64,000 nucleotides of DNA, from assembly GCA_963822215.1 (NCBI GenBank), contig CAWGGX010000005.1:620001-684000 (forward strand), in the 5' to 3' direction. This DNA is from Roseiarcus sp963822215 (lineage in GTDB: Bacteria > Pseudomonadota > Alphaproteobacteria > Rhizobiales > Beijerinckiaceae). Positions 36,864 to 45,877 of the stretch are shown here, piece by piece. How positions within the stretch are numbered: position 1 is the stretch's first letter; each line of letters begins with the position of its first letter. The notes beneath the pieces were generated by a model that saw only the letters and a list, made by a program, of their open reading frames with translations, did not search any database and was not told the origin of the DNA. A program made the position numbers and the translations under genes.

Positions 36864-37475
36864 TCATTCGCCCGGATGCCATATGCGTGGCTGCTTGCAA
36901 TCGCTGCCCTTGCACTCGACGATCAACAGGTTCGTCTCCTGGCAATTCGAGCTGTATTTGCTCCAAATCTCGGTCTCGGCCCTGACGAACGCAATCGTCA
37001 GATTGATCCCGGCGCTTTCTCCGCCCTGGAACAGACCGGGCTTCGGGACAACCATGTACCAACCCAGCCCGTTGTCTTTTGGATCCCGTTGAATCCGCAG
37101 GTTGAGGGTGCTCCCCGGCGACACTTCCGGGCTTGAATGTTCGGCGAAGCAAATCGAATAGCCCACGGGCGAACGGATGATTCCTGCGTGTTCGTTTCCG
37201 CTGTTCCAGGTATGGTCAATGAACTTGATCCATTCCTTGTATTGATAGCTTTCCAGGTCGACGACGAAATCCGGTATGCCCCATATGGACGCTATGTCCT
37301 TGGAGATCTGAGTCCCTTCCGGCGAGGATTTCTGCTTCAAGACGAATTCGATCGCAGGCTCCGGACTCTGGGAGTTTTCGATCCGGAAACTGCCGACGAC
37401 TATGTCGCCTGCCGCTTGCGCGCAGCACGACGAAAGCAACACCAAAGTCGCGGAGATATACGATACGTACCGCAT
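36864..37475 (-). CDS. secreted hypothetical protein, 203 aa
   Basis: Clear signal peptide (MRYVSYISATLVLLSSCCAQ, then AAG) starting at ATG 37475. The mature part has several Cys (YSICFAEHSS, SSNCQETNLLIVECKGSDCK) that could form disulfides. It is less GC-rich than the flanking module, suggesting separate acquisition. No domain recognised. It is convergent with module A. Confidence 0.6.
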   Translation of the reverse strand: MRYVSYISATLVLLSSCCAQAAGDIVVGSFRIENSQSPEPAIEFVLKQKSSPEGTQISKDIASIWGIPDFVVDLESYQYKEWIKFIDHTWNSGNEHAGIIRSPVGYSICFAEHSSPEVSPGSTLNLRIQRDPKDNGLGWYMVVPKPGLFQGGESAGINLTIAFVRAETEIWSKYSSNCQETNLLIVECKGSDCKQPRIWHPGE

Positions 37476-38101
37476 CGAAGGCTCCCAGTTCGACGTGCTT
37501 TTGGTCGGACTGACACTCGCACACTCGGCGGAAAAAAGCGAGGCGTCAGCATCGCTTGCCGGGCATGGCGACCCCGCCGATCGGGCCTTCATGCCTGCCG
37601 CGCGGCGGGGGCGCCAAGCCGGCCAGCAGGCGCCGATGCAATCGCCCGTCCGGGACCGTCGAGTGAGGCCGCGACGATGCCGGACGCATCGACCGACACC
37701 GGCTCCGACACGACCGACGGCCTGCTGTCGGTCGGTCATGGAATTGTGCCGCTGCCCGAAATGCAACTGGGGCCTGGCGCGGAAACGGCCGTCGATCGGG
37801 ATGCTGGCCTACTCCCTTTCGCGGCGCCTGCCGGTGGGCTTCATGCCCGCGTGCAGGCCCGTGCCGGCGCGGCGGCGCGGGCCGTCCATGGCGCCGGCCC
37901 CGGCGGGTTTCCCAGGGCCGGGGAGCGCGGCGGACGCCTGCTCGACGGGGTCCGGCGGCTGGCGGCGCCGCTCCCCACGCCGGAGGCGGGCCCGCCGTCC
38001 GCCGCCGTTTCCCGCCGTTCCGGGCGAATCCGTGGGAGCCCGCCGCGCGGACGGGCGCCCGGAGTCGCCCATGGATGCGGGCGTCTCCGGGGCTTATAGG
38101 C
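37476..38101. other. GC-rich stretch without a clear gene
   Basis: About 630 bases. A plus-strand frame from ATG 37678 (MPDASTDTGSDTTDGLLSVG) to 38099 and a rival frame from 37738 (MELCRCPKCNWGLARKRP) are both possible, but neither has a known domain and they exclude each other. The composition resembles decayed module-type DNA. Confidence 0.35.
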
Positions 38102-38803
38102 GTGTCAAAACCTAAATCATGGGTAACCACCTCATTGGGCGCTTCAGCTAAAGGTATATTTAGAGATGAAATAATATATGCTGAATATGTGGATGAATGG
38201 GGCAGGAGATGTCATCTAGAACATTGGAATGTTTGGTCAAGTTTTTTGTTGTCCAGTGGACGTCCATCGATACACACGAATGTTTACAAAGACATCTTAG
38301 AGCTGCGCGCCTACATGGCGACACGTATTTGGCCGCATCAGGATGAAGAGCTGGAAAACGCATTTCTAAACTTTACTCACGTTTTGAATGACTTCATATC
38401 AGCGTTTGATCGCCATTGCGAGTCAGATCACGGACAAGAATATTTATATACGGAAACATTCTATCGGATTAAGCAATGGAATCCACAACTATATGATAAA
38501 TTACTGGCGGAATATAACTTCCATGTCGATTTGGTACAAGACCTGATGCTTGAATTAACACACGCTGCCAATTTTGTATGCGATCGCGTGCGCGCTGAAT
38601 TACTTCCAAATTTCCAACGCAAAGAAGGTCGCCTGTCGATAACGACTGGTCCGGGATCAGATTTTTTATTTACGACGCGCGTCGTCGAATACGACAAGAG
38701 ACAAAGACAGCAATCACCGTATCCGGGACTTACTTCATTTGTGGTAGATAGGAAGCGCCGCGATATGCACTTTGGGTCGGGAACGAGGCCGAGCGCAAAC
38801 TAG
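38102..38803 (+). CDS. AT-rich hypothetical protein, about 233 aa
   Basis: Sharp drop in GC compared with all neighbours. The coding frame reads from GTG 38102 (VSKPKSWVTTSLGASAKGIF); an ATG at 38075 in frame is an alternative. It is mostly helical: LENAFLNFTHVLNDFISAFD, LLAEYNFHVDLVQDLMLELT and HAANFVCDRVRAELLPNFQR. No domain recognised. It ends exactly where repeat copy 2 begins, so it probably arrived with that rearrangement. Confidence 0.6.
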   Translation: MSKPKSWVTTSLGASAKGIFRDEIIYAEYVDEWGRRCHLEHWNVWSSFLLSSGRPSIHTNVYKDILELRAYMATRIWPHQDEELENAFLNFTHVLNDFISAFDRHCESDHGQEYLYTETFYRIKQWNPQLYDKLLAEYNFHVDLVQDLMLELTHAANFVCDRVRAELLPNFQRKEGRLSITTGPGSDFLFTTRVVEYDKRQRQQSPYPGLTSFVVDRKRRDMHFGSGTRPSAN

Positions 38804-39144
38804 ATTTTCGACAAGGGGTTCAGGATCGCCGACAACTCATCCAGTGGATCGAAATCACCCGGTAGCGGAGCGTGCCGGGGAACTCGGACGACATCCGGAG
38901 TCGCGGTCATGTCAGCGTCGGACGCCATCCTCGTCGCGGTGTCCAGCCCGATCCGCTTTCCAGTCCGCTTCGCGATCGCGAGCGCCGTGCGACGCCAGCG
39001 CGCGGCCTCTTCAGCGCCATGGCATTCCCGTTCTCGGCGTCGAGCCTCGCCGTAGGCGTCGACACCGTGCTCGGCGATCAGCCCGATCGCGTCCTTTTCC
39101 GCCCACTCGGCGGCCTCGCGACGCTTGGCGATCCAAGCAAACAT
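38800..39144 (-). CDS. hypothetical protein MFAWIAKRREA family, copy 2
   Basis: 114 residues, starting MFAWIAKRREAAEWAEKDAI and sharing the RTGKRIGLDTATRMASDADM block with copy 1. The C-terminal 25 residues differ completely (DFDPLDELSAILNPLSKI), as the end overlaps the repeat border. Role unknown. Confidence 0.65.
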   Translation of the reverse strand: MFAWIAKRREAAEWAEKDAIGLIAEHGVDAYGEARRRERECHGAEEAARWRRTALAIAKRTGKRIGLDTATRMASDADMTATPDVVRVPRHAPLPGDFDPLDELSAILNPLSKI

Positions 39145-39211
39145 TCCAAACCTTCCCAGCCAGCCAATTGAAGAGTGTGGCTGCGGCTCAAGTGAGCCGC
39201 GCTGTCCCCAG

Positions 39212-39415
39212 TCAACTCCCCCTGGCCTGCTGCCGCAGGGCCCTGTCGATCTTCTGGTCGGTCTTGTACTGGCTGAGGGCGTAGACCGCCCAGATCGCGG
39301 CGGGGAGCCACCCGATCAATGTGATCTGGAGGATCAGGCAGACGAGGCCCGCCAAAGGGCGGCCTATGGTGAAGAACGCCAGCCACGGCAGAACCAGCGC
39401 GATGATGAGACGCAT
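39212..39415 (-). CDS. YqaE/Pmp3 family membrane protein, copy 2
   Basis: 67 residues, nearly identical to copy 1 (MRLIIALVLPWLAFFTIGRP at the start, DQKIDRALRQQARGS at the end). Two transmembrane helices. The near identity, with changes mostly conservative, suggests that both copies are functional. Confidence 0.85.
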   Translation of the reverse strand: MRLIIALVLPWLAFFTIGRPLAGLVCLILQITLIGWLPAAIWAVYALSQYKTDQKIDRALRQQARGS

Positions 39416-39651
39416 ACAAAAATCCTCTGGCCTCGCTCGGATGGACCTTTACGCCGGCGACCGCCCCGCAGGGAACAGAGCGAACGCGATTATTTCAGGG
39501 GAACGGCGCGTCCATAGCCAGCGCGGCGACTTGGCGCGCGGCGCATTGGCGCATTCCCCCTGCAAGTTCAGATCGGTACCCTTTCCACGGATGGGCTGAT
39601 TCGTCCCCCTAAATGGTGCCACCGATTACCTTTCTCTCGACGAGGCGACCG

Positions 39652-39852
39652 ATGCAGTACCGGGTGCAATTTCTCGACCGTTCGGACAACGTCATTCGTG
39701 AAGTGCGAGCAGACGCCAGAAACGCCAGAACCGCGCTGTTCCACAGAGGCATAAACAGGGCCTGCCCGCCTCACGGCGTCCGGATGCGTGTGCTCGACCA
39801 CTGCGGGCGCGCTTCCGTTACGCGACCCCTCGGGCGCGAGCTTCTCGCTTAA
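39652..39852 (+). CDS. hypothetical protein MQYRVQFLDRSD family, copy 2
   Basis: 66 residues; MQYRVQFLDRSDNVIREVRA at the start, RGINRACPPHGVRMRVLDHC in the middle. ATG 39652 corresponds exactly to ATG 18454 of copy 1. Confidence 0.65.
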   Translation: MQYRVQFLDRSDNVIREVRADARNARTALFHRGINRACPPHGVRMRVLDHCGRASVTRPLGRELLA

Positions 39853-39879
39853 GTCGCCACCCGGCCTCGCGTCCACTGC

Positions 39880-40089
39880 TCAGTCCTGCCGACTTAAGGT
39901 GCCGCGGCGAGACAGCCATTCGCGGCTGGCCTCCTCGACTATGTCGTACACATTCCGCTCGGCATCGAGCGCAGCTCTCTTGAGTTCCTTGATCAAATCC
40001 GGCGGCAGATAGACCAAGAGTTGCCTCCGTCCATCCTCCCGCTTACGCGAGGGCGGCGGCTTCGAATCATAATCACTAGATCGCGCCAT
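39880..40089 (-). CDS. ribbon-helix-helix regulator (copy linked to Qat)
   Basis: 69 residues, paralog of the protein at 30976: identical core LLVYLPPDLIKELKRA and a similar second helix YDIVEEASREWLSRRG. It is divergent from qatA across 91 bases that hold the shared operator-like motif, so it probably represses itself and possibly qatABCD. Confidence 0.8.
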   Translation of the reverse strand: MARSSDYDSKPPPSRKREDGRRQLLVYLPPDLIKELKRAALDAERNVYDIVEEASREWLSRRGTLSRQD

Positions 40090-40100
40090 GGATCTTCGAA

Positions 40101-40114
40101 TAGCTGGATAGCTG
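40101..40114. promoter_or_regulatory. RHH operator-like direct repeat at qat
   Basis: TAGCTGGATAGCTG: two TAGCTG units with 8-base spacing, 12 bases upstream of the RHH start and between RHH and qatA. TGGATAGCTG is identical to 31205-31214. Confidence 0.6.
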
Positions 40115-40180
40115 CCTCTTTACAACGTAACCGTGGCATGGGAATATTCATCCCACAAGCGTTAATTGCCGGGGTGCCAG

Positions 40181-42052
40181 ATGTGGGCCGACGTAGAAAC
40201 CAGAACAGATTTTCTGAATTTCCGCGTCCTGGCCGGACTCGCCGCGGAGATGATCATCGACGCGAAAGGGAAGGCGCTAAGCATCGGAATCTCAGGCGGA
40301 TGGGGCGCGGGGAAGTCGTCGATGGTCCGTCTCATCGAGGACGAGATCCTCGCCATCGGTTCCAAGAAACTGGAGTTCCTCACCTTCAACGCCTGGCTCT
40401 ATCAGGGCCACGACGACGCAAAGGCCGCCCTGATGGAGGAGATCAGCCGACTGCTCCTGAAGCGCGCGGAAACAGACAAGACGCTTTTCGAGAAGGCAAA
40501 GGAATTCGCATCCCGAATAAATTACTACCGGCTCCTGCGTCTTGGCGTCGAAACCGCGGTGACCGTCCACACCGGAATCCCGGTGACGCCGATCACCGGC
40601 TTCCTCGAACATATCGCCCAAGACACGGCTAAGGGCACAATCAACGCCGACGATTTCAAGGGAGCCAAGGAGGCGCTAAAAGACGGGAAGGAAGAGGTGA
40701 AAGGGATCGTCGGCCAGAAGAAGGCGCCGCCCACGCCTCCCGAAACGATCCATGCCCTTCGCGACCAATTCAGGGAGCTACTGGAGAAACTCGACATCAC
40801 TCTGGTGGTCTTCGTCGACGACCTGGATCGATGTCTGCCGCCGACCGTTATTGGCACACTGGAGGCGATCAGGCTTTTTCTGTTCCTGGACCGAACAGCC
40901 TTCGTCATCGCCGCCGACGATAAAATGATCAAGGAGGCGGTCCGCTTCCATTTCAAGGACGCCCGGCTCGACGAGGATATCGTCACCAGCTACTTCGACA
41001 AGCTTGTTCAGGTTCCGCTGCGTGTACCGGCGCTCGGGATCAACGAAGCGCGCGCGTACCTGATGCTGCTGTTCATCGAGAACAGCGAGGTCGATCCGGA
41101 GCTAAGGGAGAAGGTCCGAAAGGAAATAAATTCCCGGCTGTCAAAAAGCTGGAGAGGGGAATCGGTTAACGCCGACTTTGTGCTCGGCCAGATCGACAGA
41201 TGCCCGCAGAAATTGCGCGCGGAAATCGTCATTGCCGATCGGCTCGCTAAGCAGATGGTGTCATCTCGGCGGATCGGCGGAAATCCGCGCCTGATGAAGC
41301 GGTTTCTCAACACGCTGTCGATCAGGAAGAAGCTGGCCAAACTGCATGGCATTCAGGTCGACGACGCCATCCTGGCGAAAGTGCTTCTGTTCGAAAGATG
41401 CGCTTCCGCCGCTGCCTTCGACTTTCTTGTCGAAGCCGTTAACGGGTCTGTCGACGGCAAGGCGGCGGTCCTCGCAGAGGCCGAAGCCGCCGCTCGGGAA
41501 AGCGGCGGCTTCGAAGGGGACAGGTTCAAGGATTGGCAGTCCGACAAGGACTTCGTCGTCGAATGGCTCAAGCTCGATCCTCAACTCGCCGCCGTCGATC
41601 TTCGCGGCGCCCTTCATGTAGGCCGCGAGAATCGAGCCTACGTCTCGGCGGAGGATCGCGTTTCCGGAAACGCCCAGGACGTGGCGTCGGAGATGCTTGC
41701 CGCGCGCGTCGAGGTCGCCTCCGCCCTGCGAAAGCGCTTCATCGCTTTGCCACGCGAAGAAAAGTCTTACGTCGAGGACAAGGTTTTCGATCGCGCGTCG
41801 GTCGAGGCACACTGGGGAACGCCGGACATCCTGTGGAGCCTTGAGTGCATTGCCGAGGCTGACCCGGTCGCTGGCGATCGCGTCGTCGGCTTCTTCCGCC
41901 GCGTCAACTCGGTGGCCTTCAGCGCCCCGTTCTTCCTGCGCATCCGCAACTCCGACTGGGGACAGAAGCTGATTGCGGACGTTCGGAGCCGGACAGACCT
42001 GCCTGGCCCAGTGCAGAAGGTGATGACCCCTGGCCGTAAGGGCGCATCCTAA
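40181..42052 (+). CDS. qatA: QatA: KAP-family P-loop NTPase
   Basis: ATPase of the QatABCD anti-phage system. From ATG 40181: MWADVETRTDFLNFRVLAGL, Walker A GISGGWGAGKSSMVRLIE (GGWGAGKS at 39-46), and KAP-type Walker B LVVFVDDLDRCLPPTVIGTL near 208-222, followed by the R-rich RIGGNPRLMKRFLNTLSIRK. 623 residues, normal for the family. KAP NTPases often act near membranes, but no clear TM helix pair is seen. Its stop codon overlaps the qatB start (TAATG). Confidence 0.9.
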   Translation: MWADVETRTDFLNFRVLAGLAAEMIIDAKGKALSIGISGGWGAGKSSMVRLIEDEILAIGSKKLEFLTFNAWLYQGHDDAKAALMEEISRLLLKRAETDKTLFEKAKEFASRINYYRLLRLGVETAVTVHTGIPVTPITGFLEHIAQDTAKGTINADDFKGAKEALKDGKEEVKGIVGQKKAPPTPPETIHALRDQFRELLEKLDITLVVFVDDLDRCLPPTVIGTLEAIRLFLFLDRTAFVIAADDKMIKEAVRFHFKDARLDEDIVTSYFDKLVQVPLRVPALGINEARAYLMLLFIENSEVDPELREKVRKEINSRLSKSWRGESVNADFVLGQIDRCPQKLRAEIVIADRLAKQMVSSRRIGGNPRLMKRFLNTLSIRKKLAKLHGIQVDDAILAKVLLFERCASAAAFDFLVEAVNGSVDGKAAVLAEAEAAARESGGFEGDRFKDWQSDKDFVVEWLKLDPQLAAVDLRGALHVGRENRAYVSAEDRVSGNAQDVASEMLAARVEVASALRKRFIALPREEKSYVEDKVFDRASVEAHWGTPDILWSLECIAEADPVAGDRVVGFFRRVNSVAFSAPFFLRIRNSDWGQKLIADVRSRTDLPGPVQKVMTPGRKGAS

Positions 42053-42972
42053 TGGGCACCTCCAGGTCAAGCGCGGGTCCCGGGGCAAAGGTCGGACTCA
42101 TTCCTCCGTGGCTGGACATTCCGCCAGAGGCGCCGCCGCCGCAAATGCCGCCGTTCGCGCCGCCGCCGTTTGAAGTGCAGCCACAAACGGCGCCCGACAT
42201 GGTCGGCCCAATTCCGGGTGCGCAGCCGCCTGATGACCCACGGTCGCCGGATTCACCGTTCCACGGGCCGCCAACAGCCGACACAGACATCGCTGCGCCC
42301 GCGCGCTTCGACATTGCCCGGGGTGCTCTTGGACGATTCTCAAGAACCGGCGATGGACGACACCTGCGACGTGGCTTGGGAGGCTACGTCGGCAAAGGCT
42401 ACAGCGGGGCCAAGAACGCGGCGGCCCGCATGGGGCAGGCGGCGACGTCCGCCGGGCGCGCCCACGCGATTCTGAGCGACCTCGCTGCCGGGACCGCGAC
42501 CGCCGAGGAACTCGGGTTCGTTCCGTCGGCCATGGCGAACGCCGACATGGAGGATGTCGTCGACGCACTCGTCGACGCGATCTGCCGAGAGGACATCACC
42601 CTGGACGACGCCGCGGGACGTAAAGCCGTCGACCGTGCCCTAAGCGATGTCCTGAAGGAGAACCAAGACGCGAATCTCCTTTCGATGCCGGAGCCGTTGA
42701 TACGCGAGGTCTGGCTCCAGACTTTGTCCAACCACTGCTTTGAAAACATTATGTTGGACATCGGCGCATCGCTGCAAAACGGCGCGCAGGGGAACCCGAC
42801 GACCTTCAACGACAGGTGCGTCGAATTGAGGGACTTCGTTCTGGAAGGCTTCCGTGAACAGGTCCGCGCCTTCGAGCGGCGTGGGGAACGGGTGTCGAAA
42901 GTCAACAGCGTGGCCGTCGGCGCCAGGGTGATCCGACAAGTGATGGACGTCTATGAGGGGTGGATGCAATGA
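42052..42972 (+). CDS. qatB: QatB
   Basis: 306 residues. A Pro-rich N-terminus (PPEAPPPQMPPFAPPPFEVQ) is followed by APARFDIARGALGRFSRTGD and a small Gly/Ala block (GYVGKGYSGAKNAAARMGQA), typical of QatB. The C-terminal half is helical (NHCFENIMLDIGASLQNGAQ). QatB is required for Qat defence but its biochemistry is unknown. Identification rests on position and motif similarity. The qatC ATG overlaps its stop (ATGA). Confidence 0.85.
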   Translation: MGTSRSSAGPGAKVGLIPPWLDIPPEAPPPQMPPFAPPPFEVQPQTAPDMVGPIPGAQPPDDPRSPDSPFHGPPTADTDIAAPARFDIARGALGRFSRTGDGRHLRRGLGGYVGKGYSGAKNAAARMGQAATSAGRAHAILSDLAAGTATAEELGFVPSAMANADMEDVVDALVDAICREDITLDDAAGRKAVDRALSDVLKENQDANLLSMPEPLIREVWLQTLSNHCFENIMLDIGASLQNGAQGNPTTFNDRCVELRDFVLEGFREQVRAFERRGERVSKVNSVAVGARVIRQVMDVYEGWMQ

Positions 42973-44270
42973 GGGTCGTTGTCGCACCTAACGCCATCCT
43001 CCAACGGACCGAGGCGCCTGCCGTTCGCATAGCGCTGTTCGACCATGCCTCCACCGAGTTCGACGGCGACGTCGGGAACGGCGTGGCGCGCGACACGGCC
43101 AACAGGCTCGGACGAGCGCCTTCCACGCTCGCCCTGGACTTTGCCGCCATTGCCTTCGCGGTTCTGGCGGCGGACCAGCACGTGAACCGGGCGTTAGTCA
43201 GCCCGGACGGTTGGACAAGGGAGTTGGAGCTTTCTGTCACCCTTCGAGACCCCGAGCCCTGGACACCGCATGTCGCCGAGATCGAACAGATTTTCAGGTT
43301 CCTCACGGGGGACTTGTGGTCGATTTCGTTCATCGATGGAGGATGCCCACCCCTCCAGCCTACACGACGGGCATCGCGCACCGAAACCTGCATCTCGCTG
43401 CTTTCCGGTGGGCTGGACAGCTTGATCGGCGCCATTGATCTGGCGGAGGATCGCAACAGCCGTCCGTTCCTTGTCAGCAGCCTTGTTCAGGGGGACAGCA
43501 AGCGCCAGGCGGATTTTGCGGAGGCCTTGGCTCCGGGAAGCCACATGTCTGTAAATCCGAATGTGCGCACCCGGACGAAAATCCCAGAGCACTCCCAAAG
43601 GCCGCGATCGCTTGCATTCATCGCGTTGGGGGTGCTCGCCGCGACGACCCTCGACAAGCATCGCGACGGAGGTTCGGTCGACCTGTTCATCCCGGAAAAC
43701 GGGTTCATCAGCCTGAACGTGCCATTGACTTCGTTGCGCATGGGAAGCCTCAGCACGCGGACGACGCATCCGTTCTTCATCCAAAGCATGCAGGCGCTGA
43801 TCGACGCCTCGGGGCTCCGAGTTAAATTGAAGAACCCCTATCAGTACGCGACAAAGGGCGAGATGATGGCGGCATGCGCCAACCAGGCGCGGTTGGCCGA
43901 ATTCGCTGATGAGACGATGAGTTGTGGAGTGTCGCGGAGACATGGCTACCAACAATGCGGCAGATGCCTGCCCTGCATCGTCCGCCGCGGCGCGTTCCTT
44001 CATTGGAGCCAGCATGGGGGTCAAACCGACGCGACAGCGTACGCGTTCCCGAAGAACAAGGAGTCGTTCCAAGACATGGATTTCGCAGCCCACGACGACG
44101 TCATGCAGTGCCGCGAAGCGTTACTGACGGCCCGAAAATTCGGAACACGTCGTTGGATCGGCCCCGCTATCAGCCCGTCGCGGTTCCAATATCCCGCTCG
44201 CGCGCGTGACACGGCGGCGCGAGGGCTGAACGAAATCGAAACCTTCCTGCATTCGGTTGGGCTCGCTTGA
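42969..44270 (+). CDS. qatC: QatC: QueC-like enzyme
   Basis: 433 residues from ATG 42969. QueC-type ATP pyrophosphatase: PP-loop SLLSGGLDSLIGAIDL (SGGLDS at 146-151) and a zinc-binding cluster CGVSRRHGYQQCGRCLPCIV. QueC makes the nitrile of 7-cyano-7-deazaguanine; QatC is thought to modify protein or nucleobase within Qat. The C-terminus overlaps the TTG start of qatD by four bases. Confidence 0.9.
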   Translation: MRVVVAPNAILQRTEAPAVRIALFDHASTEFDGDVGNGVARDTANRLGRAPSTLALDFAAIAFAVLAADQHVNRALVSPDGWTRELELSVTLRDPEPWTPHVAEIEQIFRFLTGDLWSISFIDGGCPPLQPTRRASRTETCISLLSGGLDSLIGAIDLAEDRNSRPFLVSSLVQGDSKRQADFAEALAPGSHMSVNPNVRTRTKIPEHSQRPRSLAFIALGVLAATTLDKHRDGGSVDLFIPENGFISLNVPLTSLRMGSLSTRTTHPFFIQSMQALIDASGLRVKLKNPYQYATKGEMMAACANQARLAEFADETMSCGVSRRHGYQQCGRCLPCIVRRGAFLHWSQHGGQTDATAYAFPKNKESFQDMDFAAHDDVMQCREALLTARKFGTRRWIGPAISPSRFQYPARARDTAARGLNEIETFLHSVGLA

Positions 44271-45040
44271 TCGACCTGCACTGTCACATCGACCTCTATC
44301 CGCAACCGGGCGAGGTCATCGCGGAGGCCGTGCGTCGGCGGACGTTCGTGCTTGCGGTGACGACGACGCCGAGGGCGTTCGAAGGGAACCTGCGGCTGGT
44401 CGGAGACGCAGAACGAATCCGCGTCGCGGTCGGGCTGCATCCGGAGCTGGTCAAACAGCATCGGAACGAGGTCGATCTGCTGCTGACCTTGATCGAGAGA
44501 ACGCGATACGTCGGGGAAGTTGGACTTGACGGGTCCCCTGACCATCGCGGGTCGCTTCCCGACCAAGTCGCCGTCCTCAGGGAAGTGTTCCAGGAGTGCG
44601 CCCGGCAGGGCGGGAGGATCGTAAGCCTGCATTCGAGAGGCGCGGCGGAGGGCGTCCTGGATGAGATTGAGCGTGCAAGAGCAATGGGGGCACCGGTTCT
44701 GCACTGGTTTTCCGGCAGCGAACGCGACCTTCAGCGCGCGGTCTCGCTCGGTTGCTGGTTCAGCGTTGGTCCGGCGATGGTCGCGTCGAAAAGAGGGCGA
44801 AAGCTCGCCTCCCTGATTCCCAAGGACCGATTGCTCCTGGAAACCGACGGTCCGTTCGGAGCGTATCGAGGCCAACCACTGTGTCCATGGCAGGCGGAGA
44901 TGGCGATACCCACAATCGCAGAGATGTGGGACGAGAAAACGCCGGAAACAGCGACAAAGATCGCCGCGAATTTGCGCGCCCTGGTGACCGCCGACTTAAG
45001 CACCGTCCCGGCGAGACAGCCGCGCGTTCAGGGGACGTAG
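44267..45040 (+). CDS. qatD: QatD: TatD-like DNase
   Basis: 257 residues starting at TTG 44267 inside the qatC stop. Metal ligands of TatD amidohydrolases: MIDLHCHIDLYP (HxH), YVGEVGLDGS (Glu), IVSLHSRGA (His), APVLHWFSGS (His) and LLLETDGPFGAYR (Asp). It completes the four-gene system in canonical order A-B-C-D with overlapping genes, so it is most likely functional. Confidence 0.9.
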   Translation: MIDLHCHIDLYPQPGEVIAEAVRRRTFVLAVTTTPRAFEGNLRLVGDAERIRVAVGLHPELVKQHRNEVDLLLTLIERTRYVGEVGLDGSPDHRGSLPDQVAVLREVFQECARQGGRIVSLHSRGAAEGVLDEIERARAMGAPVLHWFSGSERDLQRAVSLGCWFSVGPAMVASKRGRKLASLIPKDRLLLETDGPFGAYRGQPLCPWQAEMAIPTIAEMWDEKTPETATKIAANLRALVTADLSTVPARQPRVQGT

Positions 45041-45122
45041 CCGGCCAGAGATATGAGTCGAGGTTCCGACTCAGCGTTAACCGATTCCGCAGTCTTCACA
45101 GACCCGCCATGGATCTTTCCGC

Positions 45123-45152
45123 TTGACTCTGTTCCGGCTCTGTTCGCATATG
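45123..45152 (+). promoter_or_regulatory. module B promoter
   Basis: TTGACT (45123-45128), 18-base spacer, CATATG (45147-45152); same geometry as module A. Confidence 0.6.
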
Positions 45153-45266
45153 GGCCACATGTTGAAGGCGTTCACCATAGTCGGAGTCGAACCTCGGATT
45201 GTCGCCATGCGCGACGCCAGGTCGGTCCGACCGTCCTCCCGGACCGCCCGCGGCTGATCCCAGCCC

Positions 45267-45299
45267 GGAGGACTTCCCGCGCTTTTTCGCGAGTCCTCC
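45267..45299 (+). promoter_or_regulatory. module B leader hairpin
   Basis: GGAGGACT, bulge TCC, CGCG, loop CTTTTT, CGCG, AGTCCTCC. Here the outer stem is 8 bp and perfect, a structure kept despite base differences from module A. Confidence 0.55.
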
Positions 45300-45300
45300 A

Positions 45301-45429
45301 ATGCGAACCCCGACTTCCTTTCCCTTCCTCCGCGCCCCGCCGGAATCCACGTGGGCGATGACCGAGCCCCTCGTCGTCGTTGAGCCCGGCTCGGCGTCCA
45401 TGCGCGCGCCCATATCTGCGCCGGCCTGA
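45301..45429 (+). CDS. small leader ORF of module B, 42 aa
   Basis: Equivalent of 31543-31671: PFLRAPPES, MTEPLVVVEPGSASMRAP and an ISAPA end. Same length and stop position as in module A. The shared EPGSASMRAP block suggests a conserved small peptide. Confidence 0.4.
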   Translation: MRTPTSFPFLRAPPESTWAMTEPLVVVEPGSASMRAPISAPA

Positions 45430-45544
45430 CCCGGCCCGGCGCCGAGCCGGAACCCCAAGAATCCCCGACCGAAACCATGGGTCCGCCCCGCGGACCCGAA
45501 CCCCGCCCGCGGCCCCGCCGCCGGGCGACCGCTGGAGCCTTGCT

Positions 45545-45877
45545 ATGAACGTCCTCTTCCCCTCAGCCGGGCACACGCCGGACGAGCTTGCCGCCGCCGC
45601 CCGGCGCCTCGCCGACGACCTCGCCCGCCTCGCGTCCGGATCTGATCCCGACCCCGCGGCGCTCGCTGACGCGCCCATCCTCGACTGGTGGAGTCCGGCC
45701 CAGCGCCGGACCGGCTGCCTCATCGGACTGGCCAGCGGCCACCCCCGCATCGCGCGCGGCCACACGACCCTGACGACCGAGCTTTACGCGATCGACCGCG
45801 ACGGCCTGTGGGCGCGGACCTGGTCCCGATTCTACAGGCTTGGCCGCACGGCAGGCGACGGCGGGAGGCGGCAATGA
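45545..45877 (+). CDS. DUF6634 family protein (module B)
   Basis: 110 residues, MNVLFPSAGHTPDELAAAAR to SRFYRLGRTAGDGGRRQ, about 70 percent identical to the module A protein by eye. Stop and protease start overlap (ATGA). GGAG precedes the start. Confidence 0.7.
   Translation: MNVLFPSAGHTPDELAAAARRLADDLARLASGSDPDPAALADAPILDWWSPAQRRTGCLIGLASGHPRIARGHTTLTTELYAIDRDGLWARTWSRFYRLGRTAGDGGRRQ

Larger units (their letters stand above)
38800..39865. repeat. direct repeat copy 2 (three-gene cassette)
   Basis: Second copy of 17597-18665 in the same orientation. Genes and gaps match; differences are scattered substitutions, so the duplication is not brand new. With copy 1 it brackets a 20-kb segment holding the DUF499 operon and module A. 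Confidence 0.9.
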
